64,000 nucleotides of DNA, taken from NCBI GenBank assembly GCA_004214065.1, contig SGZM01000001.1, positions 1 to 64,000 on the forward strand. Reading direction: 5' to 3'. Shown piece after piece: positions 35,736 through 47,631 of this stretch (positions within the stretch are counted from its first letter, which is position 1; every line of letters starts with the position of its first letter). Both the position numbers and the translations under genes were made by a program. Source of the DNA: Gammaproteobacteria bacterium. GTDB taxonomy: Bacteria > Pseudomonadota > Gammaproteobacteria > Magnimaribacterales > Magnimaribacteraceae. Below the pieces are notes generated by a model. That model was not told where the DNA came from, did not search any database, and saw nothing but the letters and a program-made list of their open reading frames with translations.

Positions 35736-36255
35736 AATCAGATAAGACTTCTTGTATGAGAGAATCTACACCAGCTTGGTTGTATTGATCACTAGGTCGT
35801 TTAAATCTCGTGAATGCATACCAAACTACATCATTTGTATTCGTATCATGAAACCTTATAGAAATCTCGTCTTTTTCTGACCTGATGTATCTCTGATCTC
35901 TGGAATCAAGATATCTATAGCCATAATAACCATAACCTCCAAGGTCCGAAGATCTTTCAATTTCACGTTTTGTACCCAAGTAAAATCTTACGATCATATC
36001 TGATTTATCAGACTTGCTGAGGCCTTTTTGATTTAAAACTGAATCCAGTGATCTTGAAATTCTCTGAATGAGAATGGGATTTATACTGATCATTTCGTCT
36101 TTATCTTCCAAGGATGGAGAAATAATCTTGTATGTCTTATACGAAGATAGATCATACTGTGTATCAGAATCAGACTGAACAGCCAGTGAACTTGCACAAG
36201 AAGTAAGGTAAATAAGAAAGAAAGTTAGAGTTATAAGTCTATTTTTAGATTTCAT
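35728..36255 (-). CDS. DUF4136 domain lipoprotein
   Basis: A 175-residue lipoprotein with a lipobox (LTSC) after a hydrophobic leader (LITLTFFLIYLTSC). The body reads as DUF4136: FDLSSYKTY-like SSYKTYKII near residue 37, a middle ISRSLDSVLNQKGLSKSD segment, and a Tyr/Gly-rich loop (YGYYGYRYLDSRDQRYI). Function is unknown. It is 9 nt downstream of the transglycosylase-like gene on the same strand. Confidence 0.75.
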   Translation of the reverse strand: MKSKNRLITLTFFLIYLTSCASSLAVQSDSDTQYDLSSYKTYKIISPSLEDKDEMISINPILIQRISRSLDSVLNQKGLSKSDKSDMIVRFYLGTKREIERSSDLGGYGYYGYRYLDSRDQRYIRSEKDEISIRFHDTNTNDVVWYAFTRFKRPSDQYNQAGVDSLIQEVLSDFN

Positions 36256-36264
36256 GTATTGATT

Positions 36265-36867
36265 CTAGAAAAAAATGAATCTTTTTCCTAACTTTTTCTT
36301 ACAACCTTGGTATTGAATCTTATATCTATCAGCTTGCCTTTGAACTTTATCGGCCACTGATAGAAGCCAGGGTTTAGTTCTATAACTCCCTCTCTTATAT
36401 CCCCCCCTGCCTTCGTGATAAGCCAAGTAAAGTGCCCGAGCATTTGTTAGTGATATTCCTAACTGTTTATGAGTTTTGTAGTTATACCAACCCACAAAAT
36501 CTACAGAATCTTCAAAATCATTTCTGCTTACAAACCAGCCACCTCTATCGTTTAAATACATTTCCCATGTTCCATCTACAGCCTGCGCATATCCTCTTGC
36601 GCTTGTTACGCGCTTCCATGGGATGAAGCCCAAGAGCTTAGTTCTTTCTGGTCTGGCATCAGCTCTAAAACTCGATTCTTGTTTAATGATAGCCATAGAG
36701 ACGTAAACAGGGATTTTCCATCTCTTTTCTGTTTTTTTAGCAGCCTTGTACCAGCTATACCTTTCTTTAAAGATTTTGCATACATCTGTTGTCGTGCTTG
36801 GAGGACTATTAGAAGCACAAGCACTCAATAGTAAGAGTATAAATATGCTTGTTACAACTTTATTCAT
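36265..36867 (-). CDS. Lytic transglycosylase-like lipoprotein
   Basis: A 200-residue predicted outer-membrane lipoprotein (lipobox LSAC) with an SLT-type lysozyme fold. The catalytic glutamate is in AIIKQESSFRADARP (near residue 63), followed by SARGYAQAVDGTWEMYLND and a family-like ARALYLAYHEGRGGY. It probably cleaves peptidoglycan glycan strands. It directly abuts the ligA stop, so it is the next gene of the smc-zipA-ligA run. Confidence 0.82.
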   Translation of the reverse strand: MNKVVTSIFILLLLSACASNSPPSTTTDVCKIFKERYSWYKAAKKTEKRWKIPVYVSMAIIKQESSFRADARPERTKLLGFIPWKRVTSARGYAQAVDGTWEMYLNDRGGWFVSRNDFEDSVDFVGWYNYKTHKQLGISLTNARALYLAYHEGRGGYKRGSYRTKPWLLSVADKVQRQADRYKIQYQGCKKKLGKRFIFF

Positions 36868-39566
<2,699 letters not shown>

Positions 39567-39567
39567 T

Positions 39568-42036
39568 TTAGCTTGCTGCCATTTCCACAGCCTGATCTAC
39601 ATCAACTGCTACCATTCTTGAGACACCTGGTTCTTGCATTGTCACTCCCATAAGATGCTTACTCTTTTCCATGGAAATCTTATTATGTGTAATATAAACA
39701 AATTGGACTCTATGGGACATTTCATCAACTAAATCTATAAACCTCATTGTGTTTAGGTCATCTAGAGGTGCATCTACTTCATCAAGCAAGCAGAAAGGTG
39801 CTGGATTTAATTCAAAGAAAGCAAACACAGTGGCTATGGCAGTTAAGGCCTTTTCCCCACCAGATAATTGTGAAACACTTGCATTCTTTTTACCTGGAGG
39901 CCTTGCTGAAATACCTATTCCACAAGTAAGAAGATCATCTCCAAGCATGACCAGTTCAGCATGACCTCCTCCAAATAATTTTGGAAAAGATTGAGACAGA
40001 CTGTTATTTAACTTATCAAAAGTATCTTTAAAGGTAGTTCGAGTTTCTTTATCAATTTTTGTAATTGCCTTTTCCAGAGTTTCAAGGGCTTCCATAAGTT
40101 CATTATGTTGCTCATCGAGTAAGTCCTTCCGTTTGGATTCCTGATCATACTCTTCCATGGCAGCTAAATTAATAGCGCCAAGTCTAGAAATCTTCAACTC
40201 AATTGACTCTAGATCAGAAGAATAGGTCTCTACAGACTTATCTTGCTCTAAATCTTCTCTTATTTTAGAGAGGTCTCCTTGAAGATCTTTAACCTGTTCC
40301 TCAATATTACTTTGTTCTATCTTGGAAGCCTGCCTTTCTAATCTTAGATTTTCTAGAAGTTCTCGCAAAGTGATTGCTGCCTGTTCTTTTTCTATTTTTT
40401 CTCTCTCTATTTTATGGATCGAAGCATTGCACTCTTCTATTGCCTTTCTGGACTCTAATAACTTGTTTTCGACTTGTAACCTATCTGATAACAATTTATC
40501 TAAAGTTTGCTGAATTTCATTGATAGGTTGCTTTAGCTCCTGAGATTCTTTTTCTAATGAAAGGTTCTCTTTATTTAAATCCTGAAGCTTATTATTAATA
40601 TGAGAATCTTCAGAGTTAAGAGATGCTAACTTTGCCTGCAGTTCAGCATACTGATCAGTTTTATCAATTAAGTTTATACGTTGTTGCTTAGCTCCTTCAG
40701 AGGCATTAATTAAAAAGTCTTGCGTGAGTTTAGTCAGTCTTACGGGTTCCTTCTCAAGATCATTAAGTTCTTTGCTTAGGGACTCAAGCTTGTTAACTGC
40801 CTCTTCGACTGGCTCATTTTTAGAGAGTTTGGTTTTAATTGTTTTGATAGAGTCAGACAGATTAGAAAGAACATTCTTTGACTGAGTGATAAAAACAAGC
40901 CAAGAACCTTCTATTTTTTCAGCTTCGACTTTATTTGGTTCTTCATCTGCTCCCTCTTTAAGTGACTGTAATTCATTTTCAATACTTGTTAATTCTTTCA
41001 ATGTTAGAGATTTATTATTTTCTAAACCTTCAATTTCTTTAGCTCGTGAACCTATTTGAATATTGTTAGTTGTAATTTTTTCACTTATCTCCTGCACTCT
41101 GCCTTTTTTTAATGAAATTTCTTGTTCTGTTCTAGAAATATCTGCCCCAAAACTGTAAAACTCTTGTTGAACCTTATCTAAATTAGTTTGCAGCTCAATT
41201 TGTTGTGCTCTTAGTTTAATAATCTCACTATCTGAAGTATTTTTTTCAGAATTTATCTCTTCAACCTTGAGTTCTTGGTCTTTTACTTCTTTTTCTTTGG
41301 TTTGAAGTATTAAAGAAACATCCCTCCATTTAGACCCTAAAAGCATTAATTGAGCTTTTGTCTCTTCTTTCCTTAGCTCATGATATTTTTCAGCAGCTTT
41401 TGCTTGCCTTTGCAATTTGAAAAGCAATCTAGAAATCTCTTCCCTAAGATCTTCTAATCTAGATAGATTTTCTTTAGTTCTTTTAATCCTTGATTCAGTT
41501 TCCTTTTTTCTTTCTAGGTAGCGAGATATACCTGCCACTTCCTCTATATAACCTCTCATCTCTTCTGGTTTAGCACTTACTAATTGAGAAATCATACCTT
41601 GCTCAATAATGGCATAAGACCTTGGCCCTAAACCTGTTCCTAAAAAGACATCAGTAATATCTTTTTTTCTGCAACTCGTTCCGTTTAAGTAGTAGTTAGA
41701 TTGACCGTCTAGCTCCAAACTTCTTCTGACTGAAATCTCACTATAACTCGAAAATTCCCCTCCAATCCTCCCCTCTTTATTATCAAAAAATAATTCAACA
41801 GATGCCTTAGAAACTGGTTTCCTTGAAGAAGAGCCATTAAAAACGACATCTGTCATAGAATCGCTTCTTAAATTTTTAGCTGAGCTTTCTCCCAATACCC
41901 AACGAACAGCATCTATTACATTAGATTTACCACACCCGTTAGGGCCAACAATACAAGACATACTTGAAGGAAAAGTGACTGAAGTGGGGTCTACAAAAGA
42001 TTTAAAACCAGAGAGCTTTATTGAATTAAGTCTCAT
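39568..42036 (-). CDS. smc: SMC-family chromosome segregation ATPase, short form without hinge
   Basis: An 822-residue SMC, against about 1160 usually. The N-terminal head has Walker A GPNGCGKS (31-38) and SYAIIEQGMISQ; the C-terminal head has LSGGEKALTA (from 724) and Walker B FCLLDEVDAP (D752, E753). Between them lie a coil (about 172-360), a linker with proline and SWLVF (361-445) and a second coil (about 450-600). I see no SMC hinge fold and no CxxC zinc hook, so each arm is about 200 residues. The frame is intact and both heads are complete, so it should be an ATPase; dimerisation must use something else. Followed by zipA and ligA. Confidence 0.9.
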   Translation of the reverse strand: MRLNSIKLSGFKSFVDPTSVTFPSSMSCIVGPNGCGKSNVIDAVRWVLGESSAKNLRSDSMTDVVFNGSSSRKPVSKASVELFFDNKEGRIGGEFSSYSEISVRRSLELDGQSNYYLNGTSCRKKDITDVFLGTGLGPRSYAIIEQGMISQLVSAKPEEMRGYIEEVAGISRYLERKKETESRIKRTKENLSRLEDLREEISRLLFKLQRQAKAAEKYHELRKEETKAQLMLLGSKWRDVSLILQTKEKEVKDQELKVEEINSEKNTSDSEIIKLRAQQIELQTNLDKVQQEFYSFGADISRTEQEISLKKGRVQEISEKITTNNIQIGSRAKEIEGLENNKSLTLKELTSIENELQSLKEGADEEPNKVEAEKIEGSWLVFITQSKNVLSNLSDSIKTIKTKLSKNEPVEEAVNKLESLSKELNDLEKEPVRLTKLTQDFLINASEGAKQQRINLIDKTDQYAELQAKLASLNSEDSHINNKLQDLNKENLSLEKESQELKQPINEIQQTLDKLLSDRLQVENKLLESRKAIEECNASIHKIEREKIEKEQAAITLRELLENLRLERQASKIEQSNIEEQVKDLQGDLSKIREDLEQDKSVETYSSDLESIELKISRLGAINLAAMEEYDQESKRKDLLDEQHNELMEALETLEKAITKIDKETRTTFKDTFDKLNNSLSQSFPKLFGGGHAELVMLGDDLLTCGIGISARPPGKKNASVSQLSGGEKALTAIATVFAFFELNPAPFCLLDEVDAPLDDLNTMRFIDLVDEMSHRVQFVYITHNKISMEKSKHLMGVTMQEPGVSRMVAVDVDQAVEMAAS

Positions 42037-42146
42037 GTTTGTAATTCCTTTAGAGGGTAAGAAACCAATGCCTTGTGGGAAAGCATTAATGAAACAAAAT
42101 TAACTTTCATTTGTAATAAAATTTTAGTCTATCTAAGGATTAGAAA

Positions 42147-42812
42147 CTACTGATTTTTTCCTTTTTTTACTGCCTCTATCAGGGCAGTTAAATCGTTTTT
42201 TTCCTTTTCAGTATTTAAAAGTGGTATTGCTCTATTCCATAATTCAATGGTTAAACTAGGATTATTATTTTCAAGCTCAGCAAGGCCAAGTAAGGTTAAT
42301 GCAGAGGGGTTATTAGGGCTTTTCTTTAAAGCTTCTTTTAATAAGACATAAATGGAATCATCAAGCTTTCTTCCTTTGCTTATGAACAGGACTTGAGCGT
42401 ATTCTGCTATGACATCTCCATCCAGATCATCACCAAACCTCCCATAAATCTCTTCATAAATATCTTCAGAAAGTATGTATTCATTAGCGTTCTTTAATTT
42501 TCTAGCAAGGATATACAATTCACCTGCTTCAGCATCTTTTTTTTTAATTAGCTGTTCCACTAAACCTATTACATCCTGTCTTTTACTTTCTTTTCTCTCA
42601 GGATCACCTGCTAAGAAAATTTCTAAGGATTGTTTTTGATAAACTTGTTGCAACGAACCTTCAGACAGTAAGTTTTTGTAGATAAATACAGAAGATAGAG
42701 CAATAAGAACAGAGGTTAGAATATTTACATTAGGTTTAAAGAAATTTTCTTTACTAGCCAATACTAAATACACCGCAAAAAATAAAAAAATAAATAAATA
42801 CAGATAACTCAT
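42147..42812 (-). CDS. ccmI: Cytochrome c biogenesis protein CcmI
   Basis: A 221-residue TPR protein that presents apocytochrome c to the ligation machinery. Two N-terminal membrane helices (3-19 and 31-48) are followed by a conserved loop and TPR-like repeats (about 85-210), with SPNNPSALTLLGLAELENNN typical of CcmI. In E. coli this part is fused to CcmH; here it is separate. It overlaps ccmH by 4 nt and is the last gene of the ccm operon. Confidence 0.85.
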   Translation of the reverse strand: MSYLYLFIFLFFAVYLVLASKENFFKPNVNILTSVLIALSSVFIYKNLLSEGSLQQVYQKQSLEIFLAGDPERKESKRQDVIGLVEQLIKKKDAEAGELYILARKLKNANEYILSEDIYEEIYGRFGDDLDGDVIAEYAQVLFISKGRKLDDSIYVLLKEALKKSPNNPSALTLLGLAELENNNPSLTIELWNRAIPLLNTEKEKNDLTALIEAVKKGKNQ

Positions 42813-43219
42813 TTAGTTACTCTTTTTCTAATGACAAGAATTATTAAACTAGCTATGAATACCAAGATAAAGGGTCCAAACCACAAAACATAGGTAGCAG
42901 GTTCAACAGGTGGATTGTAGATGATGAAATTGCCATATCTTTTTACCAAATGAGATTTGATTTGCTCAGAAGAGTTACCTTCTAGTACCAATTCATAAAC
43001 TTCTCTCTTAAGATCGTTAGAAATAGGTGAATTTGAACCTGAAAGATTTGAGCTTTGACACTTAGGACACCTTAATTCTATTAATAATGAGTAGAATAAT
43101 AATTCCTTCGTTTCACTCTCAAATGGGTATGCATCATTATTAAAAATTATTTTCTCATCATTGGAACTGATGGATCCTATAGAAAAAAATAAAAGAGCTA
43201 AAAGTATTAATCTATTCAT
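42809..43219 (-). CDS. ccmH: Cytochrome c maturation protein CcmH
   Basis: Thiol reductant of apocytochrome c in system I. Starting at the ATG at 43219 (MNRLILLALLFFSIGSISS) gives a signal peptide and 136 residues. The redox motif is LRCPKCQSSN, followed by ISNDLKREVYELVLEG and a C-terminal helix after YNPPVEPATYVLW. The ATG overlaps the ccmG stop (ATGAATAG), which supports this start over the upstream in-frame one at 43261. Confidence 0.92.
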   Translation of the reverse strand: MNRLILLALLFFSIGSISSNDEKIIFNNDAYPFESETKELLFYSLLIELRCPKCQSSNLSGSNSPISNDLKREVYELVLEGNSSEQIKSHLVKRYGNFIIYNPPVEPATYVLWFGPFILVFIASLIILVIRKRVTK

Positions 43220-43733
43220 CAAGGTACTTAGCAAATTTAGTTTCCCAAACCTTTTCGTCAATAACCCCTACATGTCTCTCACGGATTACGCCTCTTTTAT
43301 CAATAAAGAAAGTTTCTGGAGCACCGTAAACCCCTAAGTCTATAGCTAGTCTGCCTTCAAAGTCATAAATTGAAAATTCAAATGGATTTCCATCTCTCTT
43401 TAAGAGCTCTAAGGCTTTATTTTTATCATCTTTATAATTTAAACCATAAATTTTAAGAATTGACTCTTCTTTTAATTTCATCAGAAAAGGATGCTCAACT
43501 CGGCAAGCTATACACCAAGTGGCCCAGACATTTATTAATGCAGGCAAGTCAGAAATATCATCTTTAGACAATATCCTAGAATCATCTGATAAAGCTTTTA
43601 AAGAAAACTCAGGGAATGAACTATCGATCAAAACTGTTTCTAGCTGATCATCTTTTTCAGAAAGAAATGAAAAGAGGACAACTACTAGCCCAATAAAAAT
43701 AGCCAGAGGAAGCACATCTATAATTTTTTTCAT
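43212..43733 (-). CDS. ccmG: Thiol:disulfide interchange protein CcmG/DsbE
   Basis: Periplasmic membrane-anchored thioredoxin that keeps CcmH and apocytochrome reduced. An N-terminal anchor (ILPLAIFIGLVVVLFSFL-like) precedes the thioredoxin fold with VWATWCIACRVEHP (CxxC near residues 73-76) and the cis-Pro region YGAPETFFIDKRG. At 173 residues it is of usual length. It overlaps ccmF by 4 nt and ccmH by 8 nt. Confidence 0.93.
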   Translation of the reverse strand: MKKIIDVLPLAIFIGLVVVLFSFLSEKDDQLETVLIDSSFPEFSLKALSDDSRILSKDDISDLPALINVWATWCIACRVEHPFLMKLKEESILKIYGLNYKDDKNKALELLKRDGNPFEFSIYDFEGRLAIDLGVYGAPETFFIDKRGVIRERHVGVIDEKVWETKFAKYLDE

Positions 43734-45640
43734 GCCAATCGCCTTATCTGCTTTATGCCTGCCAAAAAGCTACCTAATGAAATCAAAAGAGCACCGAGCC
43801 AAATCCATCTTATAAATGGTTTTATTTGAATTTTAAAAGACCAAATATCGTCTTCTAAATTATCACCCATAGATATGTAGAGATCTTTAAAAATTTCAGT
43901 TTCTATTCCTGCTTCTGTTGTTAGTTGCCCTGAAGGAGAATATGTTCTTTTTTCTGTAATTAAATTAGAAACATCTTTACCGTCATCAAAGGAAATAACC
44001 GCTTTTTTCGAAAAGTAGTTTGGCCCTAACGAATCTTCAATAGACTCAAATTTAACGACTTGGTCTCCGAATTTAATAGAATCATCTGGAGCTAAGATAA
44101 TCTCCTTCTCAAGGGAATAACTAGACACCACCCCTACTCCCAAAACAAGGATTGCCATTCCAAGATGAGCCAAGGTGACTGATAATCTTTTTCTTAAGAA
44201 ATCCCAATAACCTAAATTTCTTTTTTTACTTACCTGAAGAGTCCCAACTGCTATCCATGAAGCTAAAAATATAGTTGCAAAAGAGTTTAGGTATAAATTA
44301 TCAAAAAGAACAAATAAAACGAGAACTATTAAGGCAAAAATTGAAGTTGATTCAATTAACAACCTTGACACAAAATCAAAAGAAGTAGATTTTTCCCAAG
44401 AAAGGTACAAAGCCACTCCTTGTAATAAACCTAATCCAATAGCAAAAGGAAAAAGTATGATTTCAAAGTAAGGAGCACCAACCGATATTTGTTTTCCATT
44501 AGTGACGGCCTCGTAGATCAGAGGAAAAATTGTTCCAAATAATATCGATACGGCCAAAACCACTAACAATAGATTATTTAAGAGAAATCCAAATTCTTTT
44601 GATGTTAAGGCATAAGCTTTATCTTCCCCATGTTCAAAATCTTTTATCGAGTAGATCATGAGACTTCCAATAATAAAAAAAGCCAGAATTCCTAAAATAA
44701 ATAAACCTCTTTCGGGATCTAGGGCAAAAGCATGAACGGAAGTAAGTATTCCAGATCTAACTAAGAAAGTGCCTAATAGACTTGTGGCAAAGGCGAAGAT
44801 TGAAAGAAGAATTGACCACTTACCAAATATCCCTCGGTTCTGGCTTGTTATCAGAGAATGAAATAAGGCAACAGATAAGAGCCAAGGCACAAATGCTGCA
44901 TTTTCTACTGGATCCCAAAACCACCATCCTCCCCATCCTAATTCATAATAGGCCCACCAACTTCCTAGTCCTATTCCCAAAGTTAAAAAACTACATGAAA
45001 ATAAAGTCCAAGGCCTTGAGTAAGCAGCCCATTCTTTAGTTTCTTTACTGAATAACATTGCAGAGACTGCTATTGCAAAAGGAATAAGTAAACCTGAATA
45101 ACCAAAATAAAGTAAAGGTGGATGTACAGTAAAAGCAAAGTCTTGCAACGAAGGATTAAGGTCAGCTCCATTTAATGGTGGTATTGGTAATATTCTTTCA
45201 AAGGGGTTGGAGGTAAAAAGAGTAAATAATGAAAACGCAAACATAACCTGGCATGAAATAGAAAATACCGAGGCCAAGAAATCCCTATCTTTAGCATGAG
45301 TAAAAAATAGAAACCCCACTATCCAAGCATTCATTGCAAGAATCCAAAGGACTAAAGAACCTTCGTGAGCACCCCAAGTTGCTGCAAACTTATAGTAATC
45401 AGGTAAGTTTATATTTGAGTTTTGAGCCACATAAGCAACTGAAAAATCATCCACTAAGAAAGAGTAAACTAACGAAAGAAAAGAAATACTGATTAATAGA
45501 AATAAAAAAACTGATAGTTTCTTTATGGGGATTTGAAAGATTTTAAGCCCAGTATACTCAGCCAAAAGAGGCATAGTCCCACCTATCAAGCAAAGAATCA
45601 GGTGAGTAATTAGTATGATATGACCTAATTCAGGAATCAT
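43730..45640 (-). CDS. ccmF: Heme lyase subunit CcmF
   Basis: Core of the cytochrome c heme ligation complex; 636 residues with many membrane helices. The WWD domain GWGGWWFWDPVENAAFVPW is clear, flanked by conserved His (GAHEGSLVLW, FTVHPPLLYFGY). The C-terminal periplasmic domain (ALTSKEF onward to LIWLGALLISLGSF-type end) is complete. It overlaps ccmE by 4 nt and ccmG by 4 nt. Confidence 0.95.
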   Translation of the reverse strand: MIPELGHIILITHLILCLIGGTMPLLAEYTGLKIFQIPIKKLSVFLFLLISISFLSLVYSFLVDDFSVAYVAQNSNINLPDYYKFAATWGAHEGSLVLWILAMNAWIVGFLFFTHAKDRDFLASVFSISCQVMFAFSLFTLFTSNPFERILPIPPLNGADLNPSLQDFAFTVHPPLLYFGYSGLLIPFAIAVSAMLFSKETKEWAAYSRPWTLFSCSFLTLGIGLGSWWAYYELGWGGWWFWDPVENAAFVPWLLSVALFHSLITSQNRGIFGKWSILLSIFAFATSLLGTFLVRSGILTSVHAFALDPERGLFILGILAFFIIGSLMIYSIKDFEHGEDKAYALTSKEFGFLLNNLLLVVLAVSILFGTIFPLIYEAVTNGKQISVGAPYFEIILFPFAIGLGLLQGVALYLSWEKSTSFDFVSRLLIESTSIFALIVLVLFVLFDNLYLNSFATIFLASWIAVGTLQVSKKRNLGYWDFLRKRLSVTLAHLGMAILVLGVGVVSSYSLEKEIILAPDDSIKFGDQVVKFESIEDSLGPNYFSKKAVISFDDGKDVSNLITEKRTYSPSGQLTTEAGIETEIFKDLYISMGDNLEDDIWSFKIQIKPFIRWIWLGALLISLGSFLAGIKQIRRLA

Positions 45641-46062
45641 TTTTTATTATCAATTAACTTAGCTACTTCTGGGGGCATATAATTTTCATCATGTTTAGCA
45701 AGAACTTCAATTGCATTGAAGTTTCCGTCTGATCCTAGATTCCCTCTGACAACCACACCAGCATTCTCTGCAAATAAATCTGGCAAGATACCTTGATAAT
45801 TTATAACGAGTTCATTCTGGTAATCTGTAACTATAAAACTAACATTCAACGATTCTTTACTTTTTATTATTGAACCTGGTTTAACCATTCCACCTGCTCT
45901 AATCAAAACATCTTGATTAATATTGGCTTCCTTCATTTCAGTAGGTGAATAGAATAAATTCATATTTTCCGACAATGCCGAAACAACTAACCAAGTAGCT
46001 AACAGTGATCCTAGTAAAATAGCTATTAAAGCGTAAAGTCTTTGTTTTCTTATCGGATTCAT
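45637..46062 (-). CDS. ccmE: Heme chaperone CcmE
   Basis: Carries heme covalently between CcmC and CcmF. The 141-residue protein has an N-terminal anchor (RLYALIAILLGSLLATWLVV), an OB fold and the heme-binding H124 with Y128 in LAKHDENYMPPE, matching E. coli H130/Y134. Its ATG overlaps the ccmD stop (ATGA). Confidence 0.95.
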   Translation of the reverse strand: MNPIRKQRLYALIAILLGSLLATWLVVSALSENMNLFYSPTEMKEANINQDVLIRAGGMVKPGSIIKSKESLNVSFIVTDYQNELVINYQGILPDLFAENAGVVVRGNLGSDGNFNAIEVLAKHDENYMPPEVAKLIDNKK

Positions 46063-46208
46063 TTGTTCTTGATTGATTTCACAATTTTTAGTCTTCTTCT
46101 ATATGAGAAAATTATGTTTAAAGTGAGTACAAGTATAAAAAAAATTAAACAAAACCATACGAAGAGGCCATTACCATCCATTAATATTAATTCTTTAAGA
46201 TTTTCCAT
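46059..46208 (-). CDS. ccmD: Heme exporter protein CcmD
   Basis: A 49-residue membrane peptide, easily missed because of its size. It starts MENLKELILMDGNGLFVWFC; a single helix (FVWFCLIFFILVLTLNIIF) is followed by the basic tail SYRRRLKIVKSIKNK. Both are CcmD hallmarks. The ATG shares one base with the ccmC stop (TGATG), and its stop overlaps the ccmE start (ATGA), so it is locked into the operon. CcmD helps release holo-CcmE from the CcmABC complex. Confidence 0.92.
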   Translation of the reverse strand: MENLKELILMDGNGLFVWFCLIFFILVLTLNIIFSYRRRLKIVKSIKNK

Positions 46209-46963
46209 CATGAGTTAAAATTTTGTTTTACCCAGGCCTTAGATCTTTCCCGATCGAGAACTTCGTTTCTTAGATTTAAGGTCAAAGAAAATGCAAAAAA
46301 CATATAAAAACCTAATAAACAAATTAAAAGTGGAAGATACATTTCAGGTGACATGCTTGGTGAAGAAGTTATTGTAAAAGTTGAAGGTTGATGGAGAGTT
46401 TGCCACCAATCTACTGACTTTTTTATGACCGGAATAATGGCTACACCGACGATTGATAAAATTGATACCGCCCTGTCAGCCTTGGTTTTATCTTCGATGG
46501 TAGAATGAAGACCAATAAGAGCAGCGTAAATAAAAAATAAGATTAAGGTTGAAGTAAGACGCGCATCCCAAACCCACCAAGTTCCCCAAGTAGGTTTTCC
46601 CCAAACAGACCCAGTAACCAATACTAGAAGTGTAAAGCTCATCCCAATAGGAGCCGCAGCCTTCAACATCATTCCTGAAATTTTAGCTCTCCAAATTACA
46701 TTTATAAATCCGCAAATAGCCATAAATATAAAAATGGACTCGCCTAAAATTGCTGATGGGACATGAATATATAGAATCCTGTAAACATCCCCTTGTTTAT
46801 AGTCAATGGGAGAAACGAATAAGCCCCAATAAATTCCAAGAGATAGTAGAACTAAAGTTGTAATCCCTAACCAAGGAATTATCTTGGAGGACCAATTATA
46901 AAATAATGGAGGTGAGCCCATTTCAATAAACCACTGTTTTAATATTTTCCAGATCCTAGTCAT
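46208..46963 (-). CDS. ccmC: Heme-handling protein CcmC
   Basis: Attaches heme to CcmE. The 251-residue, six-helix protein carries the WWD motif GTWWVWDARLTS and conserved His (YIHVPSAI, GLHSTIEDK). It overlaps ccmB by 8 nt and ccmD by 1 nt. Confidence 0.94.
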   Translation of the reverse strand: MTRIWKILKQWFIEMGSPPLFYNWSSKIIPWLGITTLVLLSLGIYWGLFVSPIDYKQGDVYRILYIHVPSAILGESIFIFMAICGFINVIWRAKISGMMLKAAAPIGMSFTLLVLVTGSVWGKPTWGTWWVWDARLTSTLILFFIYAALIGLHSTIEDKTKADRAVSILSIVGVAIIPVIKKSVDWWQTLHQPSTFTITSSPSMSPEMYLPLLICLLGFYMFFAFSLTLNLRNEVLDRERSKAWVKQNFNS

Positions 46964-47630
46964 AATTTAAAAGTAAAGCTTCGACTGTTAACAAACATAA
47001 AAGTGGGATACCTATTGCAAGCATTGCCCCCATGATCATTAGGAAACCAAAATAATCTTGACTATTGATAGAAGAAGTAATTACGGAAGTACCCATTAGT
47101 AAAGTTGGAATAGAAAAAGGTAATACAATGATTGCGCTAAGAATGGCCGATTTCCCTAAAGACAAGGCTGCTCCTAAAGCCCCTAATAAACTCATAAAAG
47201 AAGTTCCTAAAATAAGACTAAGAAGAATAGGTAGAAAACTATCAAATGGTAAGTATAGGACTATGGCTGCAATTATAGACGCAGCCATGATTGGCAAACC
47301 TGTAATCAGCCAATGAATTAAAACCTTGGCAAATACCAAGACGAAGGATGGTTCTAAAGATATGAAAAAATTATCTAAAGTTCCATCCCTAAAATCTTCA
47401 CTAAAGATTGATTCCACTGCTAATAAAGAAGCTAAAAGTGTAGCAATCCAAATGACACCCGGAGCTAAAGAACTTAATAAGCTTTCTTGAGGTCCTAAAG
47501 CCAATGGGAAAAACGTAACTACAATTAAGAAGAAAATAAGAGGTGTTATATAAGTAGCAGATCTTCTAAAAGCAATTAATAAGTCTCTTCTGAGAATGAT
47601 AGTTAACCAGCCAAATATTGAATTACTCAT
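46956..47630 (-). CDS. ccmB: Heme exporter membrane subunit CcmB
   Basis: Permease subunit of the CcmAB ABC transporter that powers release of holo-CcmE. The 224 residues form about six helices; ILRRDLLIAFRRSATYITPLIF-type N-terminus (split for length) and SEDFRDGTLDNFFIS with LPIMAASI are family features. It begins 1 nt after the ccmA stop and overlaps ccmC. Confidence 0.92.
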   Translation of the reverse strand: MSNSIFGWLTIILRRDLLIAFRRSATYITPLIFFLIVVTFFPLALGPQESLLSSLAPGVIWIATLLASLLAVESIFSEDFRDGTLDNFFISLEPSFVLVFAKVLIHWLITGLPIMAASIIAAIVLYLPFDSFLPILLSLILGTSFMSLLGALGAALSLGKSAILSAIIVLPFSIPTLLMGTSVITSSINSQDYFGFLMIMGAMLAIGIPLLCLLTVEALLLNYD

Positions 47631-47631
47631 A

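Noticed and set aside
42088-42111. Hairpin AATGAAA/TTTCATT between ccmI and smc
   Set aside because: The 7-bp AT-rich stem has a 10-nt loop and no T run on either strand, so it is weak as a terminator.
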